From Hyphomicrobium facile (lineage in GTDB: Bacteria; Pseudomonadota; Alphaproteobacteria; Rhizobiales; Hyphomicrobiaceae): 64,000 bases of DNA. Positions 1 to 8,928 of the stretch are shown here, piece after piece. Both the position numbers and the translations under genes were made by a program. The notes under the pieces were generated by a model. It searched no databases. It saw only the letters and a list, made by a program, of their open reading frames with translations, and was not told the origin of the DNA. Every line of letters begins with the position of its first letter. The stretch's first letter is position 1. The DNA is taken from the NCBI RefSeq assembly GCF_900116175.1, contig NZ_FPCH01000003.1, forward strand, positions 248,001 to 312,000. The letters run 5' to 3'.

Positions 1-67
1 AATTTGTGTAGAACCCTGGCGCGCCGGGCCCCGCAGTGCAACTCCGAATAGTGCCGCGCCTGAAACA

Positions 68-94
68 CAAGAGGCGGCTGTGGGCCGCCTCTTG
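68..94 (-). terminator. Rho-independent terminator after the cox operon
   Basis: An 11-bp perfect stem (68-78 pairs with 84-94) closes a 5-nt loop. On the minus strand it is followed by a short T-rich stretch (TTGTGTTT). It lies about 30 nt past the stop codon of the subunit III gene, so it probably ends the cytochrome oxidase transcript. Confidence 0.75.
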
Positions 95-125
95 GAAAGA
101 TCGATTGGCTCGACGTGACGGCCTC

Positions 126-1064
126 TTATTCCGCGCCCGCCGGGATCGCGCCGGCGCCCCAAACGTAGATGCAGGCGAACAGGAACAGCCAGACGACGTC
201 GACGAAGTGCCAGTACCAGGCAGCCGCCTCGAAGCCGAAATGCTGCTGCGGAGTGAATGCTCCGCGCATAGCCCGGATCAAGCAGACCGCAAGGAAGATC
301 GTGCCGACGATGACATGGAAGCCATGGAAGCCGGTCGCCATGAAGAATGTCGCACCGTAGCTATGGCCAGGGAAGCTGAACGCAGCGTGGCTGTATTCAA
401 GCGCCTGGAGAGCCGTGAACGACAGGCCGAGCAGAACCGTGAGGATCAGGCCGATGACGAGGCCACGACGGTCGTTCTTCAGAAGCGCGTGGTGCGCCCA
501 GGTTACCGTGCAGCCCGAGGTCAACAGAATGAGCGTGTTGACGAGCGGGAGGCCCCAGGGGTCGAACGTGTGCTTGAAGTAGCCGGGAACGATGGCCGAG
601 GTCGGATCGACGGCTGCCGGCGGCCAGTGGCCACCAAAAAGCTCGTCACGTGCGACCAAGCCGACGATCTGGCCTGGGTTGTTCATCAGTTCGTGAACGC
701 CCGCCGGAAAAAGCGCGGCATCGAAATAAGCCCAGAACCAAGCGACGAAGAACATCACCTCCGAGGCGATGAACAGGATCATGCCGTAGCGGAGATGCAG
801 CTGAACGACGGGTGTCTGGAATCCCTGATTGGCTTCACGGATGACATCGATCCACCACGCCCATGCAGCCGCCAAAACTGCGAACCCGCCGACCGCAAAG
901 AGCCACGGCCCCTTGACGCCAAGGACGCCTTCGCCATCGACGTGCGTACGCATCCATGCGATGGCGCCGACCGCCATGATGAACGCAGCTACGGAGGCCG
1001 CAACCGGCCAAGGGCTCGGATTTACGAGATGATAGTCGTGGTGTTTTGCGTGCGTATCAGCCAT
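126..1064 (-). CDS. coxC: Cytochrome c oxidase subunit III
   Basis: This is subunit III of an aa3-type haem-copper oxidase in the inner membrane. It has no redox centre and stabilises proton pumping by subunit I. The 312-residue product opens with a His-rich stretch (MADTHAKHHDYHLV), as alphaproteobacterial CoxC does. It carries the seven-helix pattern and family signatures such as FWAYFDAALFP and the C-terminal WYWHFVDVVWLFLF. The length is slightly above the roughly 260-290 residues common in the family. It is the last gene of the minus-strand cox cluster and is followed by a hairpin terminator. There is a 126-nt gap from ctaG. Family assignment is secure. Confidence 0.97.
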   Translation of the reverse strand: MADTHAKHHDYHLVNPSPWPVAASVAAFIMAVGAIAWMRTHVDGEGVLGVKGPWLFAVGGFAVLAAAWAWWIDVIREANQGFQTPVVQLHLRYGMILFIASEVMFFVAWFWAYFDAALFPAGVHELMNNPGQIVGLVARDELFGGHWPPAAVDPTSAIVPGYFKHTFDPWGLPLVNTLILLTSGCTVTWAHHALLKNDRRGLVIGLILTVLLGLSFTALQALEYSHAAFSFPGHSYGATFFMATGFHGFHVIVGTIFLAVCLIRAMRGAFTPQQHFGFEAAAWYWHFVDVVWLFLFACIYVWGAGAIPAGAE

Positions 1065-1190
1065 TTCCGTCTCCGTCCCCTTCAGGCTCTGGCCCGTTCT
1101 TGCTTGGATCGAAAGCTTGACGCGGCGGTGTTAACGCCCCGTCTCGTCCTTCGATCCTCTTTCGTGTTTTCTTCAGTCTGCATTTCGTCT

Positions 1191-1811
1191 TCAGCCCCCC
1201 GTCTTCGGCGGCGCGGGCGCAACCTCGGCTGTCGCCTTCGGGTGCTCGGCTGCGAAGAAGGAATACGACAGCGTGACCTCAGGCTGGAGTGCCGTGGAAC
1301 TGTCTTCGACCAGCTTCGGGTCGAGGAAGAAGGTCACCGGCATTTCCACACTCTGGTGCGGCTGCAGCGTCTGCTCCTTGAAGCAGAAGCATTCGATCTT
1401 GTTGAAGTACGAGCCAAACGCTTCGGGCGTGACGTTGAACGTCGCCTGCCCTGTCACCGGCTTGTCGGAATTGTTTGTTGCACGGAAGAAAGCCAGCGCC
1501 GTCTCGCCGATCTTCACTTCCATCTTTCGAACGTCCGGCTCGAAGGTCCAAGCAAGACCCGGCGCAATGTTTGAATCGAACCGCACCGTGATCGTGCGAT
1601 CGAGCACCTTACCGTCGTTGGCATCGGCGCGCTGCGTCGTGCCGCCGTATCCGGTCGCCTTGCAGAACATCGTGTAGAGCGTCGGCGAGGCCGCGGTTAT
1701 CGAGCCCATCACTGCGAGGGCTGCGAGGCAGCCATAAACAGCCCGCCGGTTCTGGCGAACGGTCTTTGCGGCGGCTTCGGCGTCCTGCTGTCCGAGTGGG
1801 TTCTGCGTCAT
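1191..1811 (-). CDS. ctaG: Cytochrome c oxidase assembly protein CtaG/Cox11
   Basis: This membrane-anchored periplasmic copper chaperone delivers copper to the CuB site of subunit I. The 206-residue product has one N-terminal transmembrane segment (about residues 25-45), a conserved Cys near residue 50 and the diagnostic copper-binding CFCF motif at 141-144, followed by the immunoglobulin-like Cox11 domain. The C-terminus is a short Ala/Pro-rich tail. It lies 3 nt downstream of the small coxF-like gene and upstream of coxC, the usual alphaproteobacterial order. The assignment is secure. Confidence 0.96.
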   Translation of the reverse strand: MTQNPLGQQDAEAAAKTVRQNRRAVYGCLAALAVMGSITAASPTLYTMFCKATGYGGTTQRADANDGKVLDRTITVRFDSNIAPGLAWTFEPDVRKMEVKIGETALAFFRATNNSDKPVTGQATFNVTPEAFGSYFNKIECFCFKEQTLQPHQSVEMPVTFFLDPKLVEDSSTALQPEVTLSYSFFAAEHPKATAEVAPAPPKTGG

Positions 1812-1814
1812 GCC

Positions 1815-1979
1815 TTAGAACGTTCCTTTTGCGACGTTGCCGCCGAGGTGAACAAACGTTGCGACGTAGAAGGCTATAACCATAAAGCCGAGCGTCAGCG
1901 CGATCGCGATCGAGCGCCGGCGGCGGACCTTCTCAGCGGCCGGATCAAGGCGTTGGGGAATTTTGGGATCGTCGGTCAA
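1815..1979 (-). CDS. coxF: Small membrane protein, CoxF-like (TTG start)
   Basis: A 54-residue single-span membrane protein sits between ctaB and ctaG, where alphaproteobacteria usually encode CoxF, a small cytochrome-oxidase-associated protein of unknown role. I chose the TTG at 1977-1979 because a GAGG ribosome-binding site overlaps the ctaB stop codon 5 nt upstream. Longer in-frame extensions read antisense-like sequence inside ctaB. The product has an acidic N-terminus (LTDDPKIPQRLD), a basic RRRR patch, then one hydrophobic helix ending in FVHLGGNVA, which is typical of the family. The start codon is the main uncertainty. Confidence 0.75.
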   Translation of the reverse strand: MTDDPKIPQRLDPAAEKVRRRRSIAIALTLGFMVIAFYVATFVHLGGNVAKGTF

Positions 1980-1986
1980 AGGAGCC

Positions 1987-2910
1987 TCACGCAAAAAAAC
2001 GATGGAAAATAGCTTCACCAAAAAGAACTGCGAACAGCACGTAGAGATAAAGTATCGAGAACCAGAAAAGCTGCCGTGCCGCCGTATCGGCTTCACGGCC
2101 TTCCGTCGTCACGTAGACGCGAAGGGCGAGCCCCAAGAAGACTGCTCCGAGCGCCACTGAACAGACGAGATACGTCATTCCGCCGAGACCGGTAAAGAAA
2201 GGCACTACCGCCAGCGGCACGAGGATGATGGAGTAGAGAACGATCTGCTTCCGCGTCTCGGCCAGGCCTGCAACGACCGGCAGCATCGGCACGCCGACGC
2301 GCTCGTAGTCACGGCAGCGATAGAGAGCGAGCGCCCAGAAGTGCGGGGGCGTCCACATGAAGATGATGAGGAACAGCAGGATGCTATCGATGCTGATGCT
2401 TCCCGTTACGGCTGCCCAGCCGACCATCGGAGGGAATGCGCCGGCCGCGCCGCCGATGACGATATTGTAGGGCGTCCGCCGCTTCAGCCACATCGTGTAA
2501 ACGAAAAGATAGAAGGCGATCGTAACCGCCAACAGCGCTCCGGCCGTCCAGTTGACCAAGACGCCGAGCGTCAGAACGGAGCAAACGCTCAACACGCCGC
2601 CAAAGTTCAGCGCCTCTTCGCCCGTGACGCGGCCACGCGGCAAGGGTCGAGCGGCCGTCCGCGCCATGCGCGCGTCGATATCGGCGTCGTACCACATGTT
2701 GAGGGCGCCCGAAGCGCCCGCGCCGATGGCGATGGATATGATCGCGATGGCGCCGAGAATTGGATTGATCGGGCCCGGGGCCGCGAGCATTGCGGCAAGT
2801 GCCGTAAACACGACAAGCGTCATCACCCGCGGCTTCATCAGCTGGATGAAATCGCTAACGCTGGGTTCCAGCGTCAGGTCTGCTTGGCCGACTTCACTTT
2901 GAATGCTCAT
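1987..2910 (-). CDS. ctaB: Protohaem IX farnesyltransferase (haem O synthase)
   Basis: This polytopic UbiA-family enzyme transfers a farnesyl group to haem b to give haem O, the precursor of the haem a used by subunit I. The 307-residue product contains the prenyltransferase Asp-rich motif [12 protein letters not shown] near residues 71-82, a second Asp-containing loop ([15 protein letters not shown]) and multiple hydrophobic helices. It lies between coxA and the coxF-like gene in the canonical cox assembly order. An 85-nt gap containing a strong hairpin separates it from coxA. Confidence 0.96.
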   Translation of the reverse strand: MSIQSEVGQADLTLEPSVSDFIQLMKPRVMTLVVFTALAAMLAAPGPINPILGAIAIISIAIGAGASGALNMWYDADIDARMARTAARPLPRGRVTGEEALNFGGVLSVCSVLTLGVLVNWTAGALLAVTIAFYLFVYTMWLKRRTPYNIVIGGAAGAFPPMVGWAAVTGSISIDSILLFLIIFMWTPPHFWALALYRCRDYERVGVPMLPVVAGLAETRKQIVLYSIILVPLAVVPFFTGLGGMTYLVCSVALGAVFLGLALRVYVTTEGREADTAARQLFWFSILYLYVLFAVLFGEAIFHRFFA

Positions 2911-2952
2911 ATCGCGGGCGCCGTCTTAGAAATTTAGCTTCGTAACCGGATG

Positions 2953-2981
2953 GCGACGGGGCTGATGCCTCGCCCCGTCGC
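2953..2981 (-). other. Intra-operon hairpin between coxA and ctaB
   Basis: A 10-bp perfect GC-rich stem (2953-2962 with 2972-2981) with a 9-nt loop lies 15 nt after the coxA stop codon. No T-tract follows on the minus strand, so it is not a classical terminator. It could protect the 3' end of a coxBA message or attenuate read-through into the assembly genes. Confidence 0.5.
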
Positions 2982-2995
2982 TCACCCATTTATCG

Positions 2996-4621
2996 TCAGT
3001 GATGGTCCGTCGCGGCGATCCGCGGCAGCGTTTCATAAGAATGGAACGGTGGCGGTGACGACAGCGTCCATTCCAGGGTTGTCGCTCCGACGCCCCACGG
3101 GTTCGCCGCCGCTTTTTCCTTACGGATGAAGTAGGCGTAGAACATCCCGAACAGGAAGACGACCACGCCAAGCGTCGTGATGTACGAGCCGTAAGACGAG
3201 ATGCGGTTCCAGTAGGCGAAAGCCTCGGGATAATCGGCGTAGTGGCGCTGCATGCCCGACAGACCAAGGAAGTGCTGCGGGAAGAACAGCACGTTGGCGC
3301 CGATGAACGTCAGCCAGAAGTGAATCTTGCCGAGCGTCTCATTGTACATGTAGCCGGACATCTTCGGGAACCAGTAGTACCAGCCCGCGAAGATCGAGAA
3401 CACGGCGCCGAGTGACAGCACGTAGTGGAAGTGCGCCACGACGTAATACGTGTTGTGCAGCGAACGATCGATGCCCGCGTTAGCGCACATCACGCCCGTC
3501 ACGCCGCCGACGGTGAAGAGGAAGATGAATCCCAGCGCCCAGAGCATGGGCACGCGGAACTGAAGCGAGCCGCCCCACATCGTTGCGATCCACGAGAACA
3601 CCTTGATGCCGGTCGGCACCGCGATGACCATCGTTGCGAACATGAAGTAGGCCTGCGTATCGACGCTCAGACCCGCCGTATACATGTGGTGGGCCCAGAC
3701 GATGAAGCCGACGAGGCCGATAGCGACCATCGCGTACGCCATTCCGAGGTAACCGAAGATCGGCTTCCGCGAGAACGTGGACACGATGTGGCTGATCATG
3801 CCGAAGCCGGGCAGGATGAGAATGTAAACTTCCGGGTGGCCGAAGAACCAGAAGAGGTGAGCGTAGAGAAGAGGATCGCCGCCACCTGCCGGATCGTAGA
3901 AGGTCGTACCGAAGTTGCGGTCCGTCAGCAGCATCGTGATGGCGCCGGCCAGAACCGGCAGCGACAGAAGCAGCAGGAACGCAGTCACGAGCACCGACCA
4001 GGCGAACAGCGGCATCTTATGCAGCGTCATGCCCGGGGCACGCATGTTGAAGATCGTCGTGATGAAGTTGATGGCGCCGAGGATCGACGACGCGCCAGCA
4101 AGATGGAGCGCCAGGATACCGAAATCGACCGCGGGACCGGGGTGACCGATTCTGCCCGACAACGGAGCGACCAGGATCCAGCCTGCGCCGACGCCATCGG
4201 CGTCTGCAGTGCCCGGCACGAACAACGAAATAAGCAGAAGCGCGAACGCCGCCGGCAACAGCCAGAACGAGATGTTGTTCATGCGCGGGAACGCCATGTC
4301 AGGCGCACCGATCATCAACGGCACGAACCAGTTGCCGAAGCCGCCGATCATCGCGGGCATGACCATGAAGAAGACCATGATCAAACCGTGACCCGTGACG
4401 AAGACGTTATAGATGCCTTCGTTGGCGAAATACTGCAGGCCCGGCTCCTGAAGTTCCAGTCGCATCATCACCGACAGGAACAAGCCGATGCAGCCCGCGA
4501 AGATCGCGAACAACAGGTAGAGGGTGCCGATATCCTTGTGGTTCGTCGAAAAGAACCAGCGTTTAAAAAATGGCGGGGCGTGATCGTGCCCGTCGCCTTC
4601 TGCGTATGCCGTGCTTCCCAT
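2996..4621 (-). CDS. coxA: Cytochrome c oxidase subunit I (aa3 type)
   Basis: This is the catalytic subunit, carrying haem a and the haem a3-CuB oxygen-reduction site in the inner membrane. The 541-residue protein has the complete twelve-helix family sequence, including [18 protein letters not shown], where the Glu marks the A1 subfamily and the His-Tyr pair forms the CuB crosslink. It also has the distal histidines in [15 protein letters not shown]. The start ATG at 4621 gives the short hydrophilic N-terminus normal for CoxA. It lies downstream of coxB, with a 93-nt gap that holds a hairpin. Confidence 0.98.
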   Translation of the reverse strand: MGSTAYAEGDGHDHAPPFFKRWFFSTNHKDIGTLYLLFAIFAGCIGLFLSVMMRLELQEPGLQYFANEGIYNVFVTGHGLIMVFFMVMPAMIGGFGNWFVPLMIGAPDMAFPRMNNISFWLLPAAFALLLISLFVPGTADADGVGAGWILVAPLSGRIGHPGPAVDFGILALHLAGASSILGAINFITTIFNMRAPGMTLHKMPLFAWSVLVTAFLLLLSLPVLAGAITMLLTDRNFGTTFYDPAGGGDPLLYAHLFWFFGHPEVYILILPGFGMISHIVSTFSRKPIFGYLGMAYAMVAIGLVGFIVWAHHMYTAGLSVDTQAYFMFATMVIAVPTGIKVFSWIATMWGGSLQFRVPMLWALGFIFLFTVGGVTGVMCANAGIDRSLHNTYYVVAHFHYVLSLGAVFSIFAGWYYWFPKMSGYMYNETLGKIHFWLTFIGANVLFFPQHFLGLSGMQRHYADYPEAFAYWNRISSYGSYITTLGVVVFLFGMFYAYFIRKEKAAANPWGVGATTLEWTLSSPPPFHSYETLPRIAATDHH

Positions 4622-4680
4622 TTCGTAGAGCCCTTGTCCCGGAAGTTTTGTCTGATCTTTTTTTCTTGAGCGTCAGATCT

Positions 4681-4698
4681 GCCGGGCTATTGCCCGGC
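4681..4698 (-). other. Hairpin between coxB and coxA
   Basis: A 7-bp perfect GC stem (4681-4687 with 4692-4698) with a TATT loop lies between coxB and coxA. It is followed on the minus strand by mixed sequence and then an A-rich stretch, not a T-tract. It may be an mRNA processing or stability element. Termination is unlikely because coxA has to be expressed. Confidence 0.4.
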
Positions 4699-4714
4699 CA
4701 TCAATGAACCGCCG

Positions 4715-5695
4715 TTACTGCGCTTGAGCTACCGACTGAATCTCAGCCTTGCTCGCAGTGTCCGCATCAAGGATCTGCTGCGCCTTCTTCTTGTCCTTGG
4801 CTTTCAGCGCCGCCATCCATGCATCATAGACCGGCTGATCGACAACGCGAACGGCGATCGGCATGGCCGAGTGGAGCTTACCGCATAGCACCGCGCACTG
4901 GCCGTGGTAGGAGCCGACCTTCGTCGCCTTGAACCAAACAGCCGCGACGCGACCCGGAACGGCCTGCATCTTTACGCCAAACGAAGGGATCGTCCAGGAA
5001 TGGATGACGTCGTTAGACGTGACCAGAACGTCGACCACCTTATTGACCGGCACTGCGATCTCTTGATCGACCGCCAAGCGCCGGAGCTTCTTCTCTTCGT
5101 TCCAGATCGGAAGCGAAGCTTGATAGAGAGCGTTGTGGAGTGCGGCGCCTTCGAGCGAGCCGAACTGCTTGTCGTAAGCCTCGTCGCCGATTTTCGCCCG
5201 CAGCACGTCCTCGTCGTTGACCATGTTCGAGGTGATCGTCACCTTGTCATCGACATACTCATGCTCCCAGAACCAGGCGTTGCCGGTTGCCTTGATCGTC
5301 AGATCGGGCTTGGGAAAATTGTATTGATTGAAGAGCAGGTGGAAGGAGGGGATCGAAATACCAACGAGGATCAGGATCGGAAGGATCGTCCAGGCAACCT
5401 CAAGCATCGTGTTGTGCGAGGTTCTGGATGGGGTGGGGTTACGCTTCTCGTTGAAGCGATACATCACGTAAACCATCAACACGAGAACGAACAAAACGAT
5501 GACCGTGATGATCGTATTGATGACATGAAAGAGGTCGAAGATCTGGCCCATGATCGGGGTCGCAGGAAGCTGCAGACCGAGCTCACCATCCGTGGGCTGC
5601 CCGAGCCCGGCCAACGCTGGGGCCAACCCACCAAGGCCAACTGCCAAACACGCGGCCGCCATAATGGCAACCGCGCCAAACATCCTATTCGACAT
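4715..5695 (-). CDS. coxB: Cytochrome c oxidase subunit II
   Basis: Subunit II accepts electrons from cytochrome c through its periplasmic CuA centre. I chose the ATG at 5695 (326 residues) because it gives a clean signal sequence and a GGGAG site about 7 nt upstream; an upstream in-frame ATG would add 28 unlikely residues. There are two transmembrane helices (about 55-78 and 100-120) and an aromatic electron-entry patch (AWFWEHEY, about 140-147). CuA ligands are His232, Cys267, Cys271, His275 and Met278. An insertion of roughly 50 residues lies between the aromatic patch and the CuA loop. It is the first gene of the operon. Confidence 0.96.
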   Translation of the reverse strand: MSNRMFGAVAIMAAACLAVGLGGLAPALAGLGQPTDGELGLQLPATPIMGQIFDLFHVINTIITVIVLFVLVLMVYVMYRFNEKRNPTPSRTSHNTMLEVAWTILPILILVGISIPSFHLLFNQYNFPKPDLTIKATGNAWFWEHEYVDDKVTITSNMVNDEDVLRAKIGDEAYDKQFGSLEGAALHNALYQASLPIWNEEKKLRRLAVDQEIAVPVNKVVDVLVTSNDVIHSWTIPSFGVKMQAVPGRVAAVWFKATKVGSYHGQCAVLCGKLHSAMPIAVRVVDQPVYDAWMAALKAKDKKKAQQILDADTASKAEIQSVAQAQ

Positions 5696-6134
5696 TCCTT
5701 CGCTCCCAATTCGTCGGTTCAGATCCCCCTGGACCGACAGCCTCCCAGATTTACCTGACACCCCGGGCCGGCGTGTCATTCCCGTTCTTTATTGCCCAGT
5801 TGCGCACTGGGAAATGGCCCGCCGACGTCGCGGACCGAATGCCTCATCGTTTTGTTAAGGCGGGTTGATACAGAGCACAATCTCTTCACGCGCCTCAAGT
5901 CAAGCTTTCTGCGTCATTTCTTCGCGAAACAGCTGTGCCGAATCGGCGAATCGATCATCCTCCCTGGTGAGTGGCGTGATTTTTCGCGACAGAATTCGGC
6001 CGGATTCCTAGACGACGAAGCGCGCTCTTCCTTCGTCGCTTTATCAATTGGGCGCCGCCCGCGAAAGCAAGGATCATCGATTGTCACTGCATAAAACGGG
6101 CTTCTGGGGCCCTCCGGCAATTCATTTGCGCAAA
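5696..6134. promoter_or_regulatory. Divergent intergenic region, coxB / ialB-like gene
   Basis: This stretch of about 440 nt separates the minus-strand cox operon from the plus-strand IalB-family gene, so it should contain both promoters. I see no convincing -35/-10 pair or riboswitch. A few TCGCGA-type short palindromes are present, too weak to call. Confidence 0.35.
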
Positions 6135-6674
6135 ATGATCGCTAACCGGATGCCGATCGTGGGCGCGATCGCCGGCCTTCTCGCAATTGCACAACTGGTG
6201 GGCGGGCTTGCCTTGCCGGACAAAGCGTTCGCCGTCGATGCGCCGGAGGGAACGGTCAAGTCGCAGCACGGCGACTGGCAGGTCGTCTGCAAAGATCCGC
6301 CACCGGGTTCCAAGAATCCGATCTGCGCCCTTGTTCAGAGCGTGACAGCCGAAGACAAGAACAACATCGGCCTCACCGTCTACTTCCAGAAATTCTCGAA
6401 CGGAACGCGGGTACTCAGGGTTTTTGCGCCGCTCGGCGTGCTGCTGCCGCCGGGACTGGGCCTCAAGATCGACGACAAGGATGTCGGTCATGCACCATTT
6501 CTCCGGTGCCACAGCTTCGCGTGCTATGCCCAGGTCGTTGTCGAGGACTCCCTCGTCGAGCAGCTGAAGACGGGGAAGACCGCGATCTTCATCATTTTCC
6601 AGACCGAGGAAGCGGGCATCGGCATCCCCATTTCGCTAAAAGGCTTTGGCGACGCGTTGATCGAGCTCAAATGA
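6135..6674 (+). CDS. Invasion-associated locus B (IalB) family protein
   Basis: This is a periplasmic or envelope protein of the IalB family, common in Rhizobiales and named after a Bartonella protein; its biochemical function is not known. From the ATG at 6135 the product is 179 residues. It has a hydrophobic signal segment ending near ALPDKAFAVDA, then the family core: HGDWQVVCK near the start, CALVQS, a PLGVLLPPGLGLKID loop, and paired cysteines in FLRCHSFACYAQV. A second ATG five codons later is an alternative start. It is monocistronic and followed by a strong hairpin. Confidence 0.85.
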   Translation: MIANRMPIVGAIAGLLAIAQLVGGLALPDKAFAVDAPEGTVKSQHGDWQVVCKDPPPGSKNPICALVQSVTAEDKNNIGLTVYFQKFSNGTRVLRVFAPLGVLLPPGLGLKIDDKDVGHAPFLRCHSFACYAQVVVEDSLVEQLKTGKTAIFIIFQTEEAGIGIPISLKGFGDALIELK

Positions 6675-6677
6675 CGA

Positions 6678-6703
6678 AGGCCGATTGGCGAACCAATCGG
6701 CCT
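6678..6703. terminator. Hairpin between convergent genes
   Basis: An 11-bp perfect stem (6678-6688 with 6693-6703) with a CGAA tetraloop lies between the stop codons of the IalB-family gene and the phasin-like gene. There is no strong T-tract on either side, but the position and stability fit a bidirectional terminator. Confidence 0.6.
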
Positions 6704-6738
6704 CTACATCGGTAGGTCTCGGTTGACTGACGCAGACG

Positions 6739-7161
6739 TCAGGCGACCCTGCGCTCGGGCGTTCCGCCGGAAGGCTGCCGATCCAGAAGTATCAAACCGT
6801 CCCGAGCCGGCTTGGCCGGCAAGGGCAGCACCTTCGGCGTGACGGCCTCGGCAGCTTTCTCAACCGCCGCCGCGACGCGCGGGACGGTCTCGATGTATTG
6901 CCCGGTGACCGTCGCCCAAAAATGAGCATGCGCACTGAAAACGTCGACCGGTGTCGCCGGCTGCATCATTCGATGTGCCCAATGGACAAACGCCTGGGCT
7001 TGACGCGCATGCAAGCTCGCGACCTCAAGCTGCGTGCGGCCAGCAGCTTTCAGAAAAGGCTGCCAGAACATCGATGTACTGTCGGCCCATTCAAAGGCTT
7101 GCTGATAGAGCGGATAGTATAGCGAAGTATTCGTCGTACGCGTGCCCTCTTCATATGCCAT
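6739..7161 (-). CDS. Phasin-like protein
   Basis: This small, mostly helical, soluble protein resembles alphaproteobacterial phasin-family proteins, which coat polyhydroxyalkanoate granules. The ATG at 7161 is preferred (140 residues) because GGAGG lies 8 nt upstream; the longer reading adds 16 residues without a ribosome-binding site. The amphipathic segment about residues 15-90 (FEWADSTSMFWQPFLKAAGR, then AQAFVHWAHRMMQ) and the AAAVEKAAEAV helix are phasin-like. The C-terminus is Pro/Arg-rich. No PHA synthase gene is nearby, so the role rests on family resemblance alone. Confidence 0.6.
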   Translation of the reverse strand: MAYEEGTRTTNTSLYYPLYQQAFEWADSTSMFWQPFLKAAGRTQLEVASLHARQAQAFVHWAHRMMQPATPVDVFSAHAHFWATVTGQYIETVPRVAAAVEKAAEAVTPKVLPLPAKPARDGLILLDRQPSGGTPERRVA

Positions 7162-7593
7162 TGCTGCGTCCTCCCAGACACAAAATATGCTGCGGCCTTT
7201 GACGGCCAACTTTTTAAAGCTTCTGCGCCAATAACTCTGACTTGCGCTAATTGTGGGTCAGTACCACGGCAGCCCGAGGGCCGCAGTTCACAGATGCGTG
7301 CTCTGGTAATTCATTCAAGGGCAGCAATTGCATCTCTACGATCCGCTAAGGATTGTACGCTGCCTTCACTGCAGTTCGATGACTCAGATCAAATGCAATC
7401 GAGTTGAGAAATGTCCGTAGGCTGAAAATTACACGCTACACAACCATAGTTATACAATCGTAAACTTCACTTATCTCTAATTGAACTTAAGAACTTTGCT
7501 TGGTTCATCTTGCGTTCTTCTTGACGCTCTTCATTTCATCCAGCGTTATGTTCAACTTGGTTAATACAAGCGTTTGTAAGAGCGTCGGCGTCA
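7162..7593. other. AT-rich intergenic region
   Basis: About 430 nt lie between the divergent phasin-like and BcsS-like genes. The part from about 7370 to 7560 is visibly richer in A and T than its neighbours and presumably carries the promoters. No RNA gene or clear operator was recognised, and the short open frame at 7500-7703 has no coding features. Confidence 0.4.
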
Positions 7594-8448
7594 ATGTTGC
7601 GTCTGGGGGAGTGCCGGTCGGGCCTGCTCTCCGTTGTGGCCAACCTGGTCATCGCGGCCTCACAGATTTTCGCTGCCAGCGCCGCTTCAGCGCAATCGAG
7701 TGATCCACCTACTGACTGGGTCCAGGAGAAATACGGCTGGCGAGAAGCTTACGGCGGGTTCGACGTGGCTCGCGATCAGTGGCTCGCCTATTCGGGAATG
7801 ACTTTCGCCCTCGGCAGCCCGGATATCTACAGCGACGGATGGCGTCTTCGCCTGGGCGGAGGGTATGGCCGGTACGGCTACGACAGCATCCAGTCGCACA
7901 CGAATTGCGGTGACGCGACCTCGAACGACATTTGCGGTGAAGACGAGCGCAGCCGGAAGCACTACCAAGTCGGACATTCCTACGCCGAGGTTCTTCTTGG
8001 ATACTATCTGCAGTTGGGCCGGCTGACCGCGAAAGCGTTCGCGGGTGCTGCGATGTCTTCGAAGGATCATCTCAAGAGCGATCCGGATAACAGCGATGAC
8101 GGTACCCGTTACGGCGCCAAAGGCGCGCTCGAATTCTGGCTCACACTCAGCGCGGATTCATGGACATCGCTCGACCTCAGCTATTCGACAGCGAGGAACG
8201 AGTCCGCGTCTCAGTGGCGGTCCGGCTGGCGTGTTTCGCCGAAGCTATCGATCGGACCCGAGCTTCGCTATGACAAGAATGTCGAAACGGGCGACGGCGC
8301 CTGGAATGGACGGGCCGGCCTGTTCACGCGTTACGAATGGAGCGGCGGCGAGATTTCAGCAGCCGGAGGCGGGCTTTGGAGGGTCGAGAATTGGGCGGCG
8401 AAAAATCCCTCGGCCTATGGAACCGTCAATGTGCTTTTTCAATACTGA
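7594..8448 (+). CDS. Outer-membrane beta-barrel protein, BcsS-like
   Basis: The 284-residue product has a signal peptide (cleavage near residues 33-35, SAASAQSS) followed by alternating aromatic and glycine strands typical of a small outer-membrane barrel, ending in the aromatic FQY. The opening YSGMTFALGSPDIYSDGWRL and GGGYGRYGYD match my memory of the alphaproteobacterial cellulose biosynthesis protein BcsS family. A Cys pair sits in the CGDATSNDICGEDE loop. No cellulose synthase genes are present, so a role in cellulose export cannot be inferred. It may be co-transcribed with the small secreted protein 56 nt downstream. Confidence 0.65.
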   Translation: MLRLGECRSGLLSVVANLVIAASQIFAASAASAQSSDPPTDWVQEKYGWREAYGGFDVARDQWLAYSGMTFALGSPDIYSDGWRLRLGGGYGRYGYDSIQSHTNCGDATSNDICGEDERSRKHYQVGHSYAEVLLGYYLQLGRLTAKAFAGAAMSSKDHLKSDPDNSDDGTRYGAKGALEFWLTLSADSWTSLDLSYSTARNESASQWRSGWRVSPKLSIGPELRYDKNVETGDGAWNGRAGLFTRYEWSGGEISAAGGGLWRVENWAAKNPSAYGTVNVLFQY

Positions 8449-8504
8449 GCCGTGTCATATGGATTGATTACAAAGCGGCGGAGCAATCTTCGGGGATAAA
8501 CAAA

Positions 8505-8813
8505 ATGAATACGTCTCTGGCGAGGATCTCGGCTCAGATGCTCGCTTTGCTTTTTCTACTCGCCGCCTTTCCAATATCGGTTCTCGCGGGCAGCTGCGCT
8601 TCTTCGCCGGTTGTCGCGCGAGGCGAAGAAGCCCGTTACGTCTGGCTCGCGAAAACGAAGGCCCGAGCGAACTGGCGTGCAAAGGTTCGCGCAATTCCAG
8701 AACTTGGGCCGAACTTCGCAAATTGGGCGCGCGCTCAAGATACGGAAGAACGCTGTCTGACCGGGCCAGCGGGAACGTTGTGCATTTTTACAGGAAAGCC
8801 CTGCGCACCCTGA
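8505..8813 (+). CDS. Small secreted Cys-containing protein
   Basis: This 102-residue hypothetical protein starts at the ATG at 8505. A hydrophobic signal peptide (LLFLLAAFPISVLAGS) is followed by an Ala/Arg-rich helix (AKTKARANWRAKVRAIPELG) and a C-terminus with spaced cysteines (ERC, TLCIF, KPC). This is the pattern of short periplasmic proteins common in Rhizobiales. No function is known. It lies directly behind the BcsS-like gene. Confidence 0.6.
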   Translation: MNTSLARISAQMLALLFLLAAFPISVLAGSCASSPVVARGEEARYVWLAKTKARANWRAKVRAIPELGPNFANWARAQDTEERCLTGPAGTLCIFTGKPCAP

Positions 8814-8928
8814 TCACGTGAGGCATTTCAATCTCACCTCGCCGCGGATTCCATTCAATCAACGCTTATCGGGAAACATTTTAGCGATTTAAGAATTGGG
8901 CTTCCTGGAAGTGCGCTATAAGATGGGG

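Noticed and set aside
36-1574. 512-codon open frame on the plus strand across coxC and ctaG
   Set aside because: It is antisense to two certain genes, is Arg/Asp-rich with no domain, and reflects GC-rich codon bias.
3425-4669. 414-codon plus-strand frame opposite coxA
   Set aside because: It is antisense to subunit I and has shadow-type composition (Arg/His/Glu-rich), without a ribosome-binding site or domain.
7500-7703. 67-codon frame before the BcsS-like gene
   Set aside because: It overlaps the signal-peptide coding region of the better-supported gene and has no domain.
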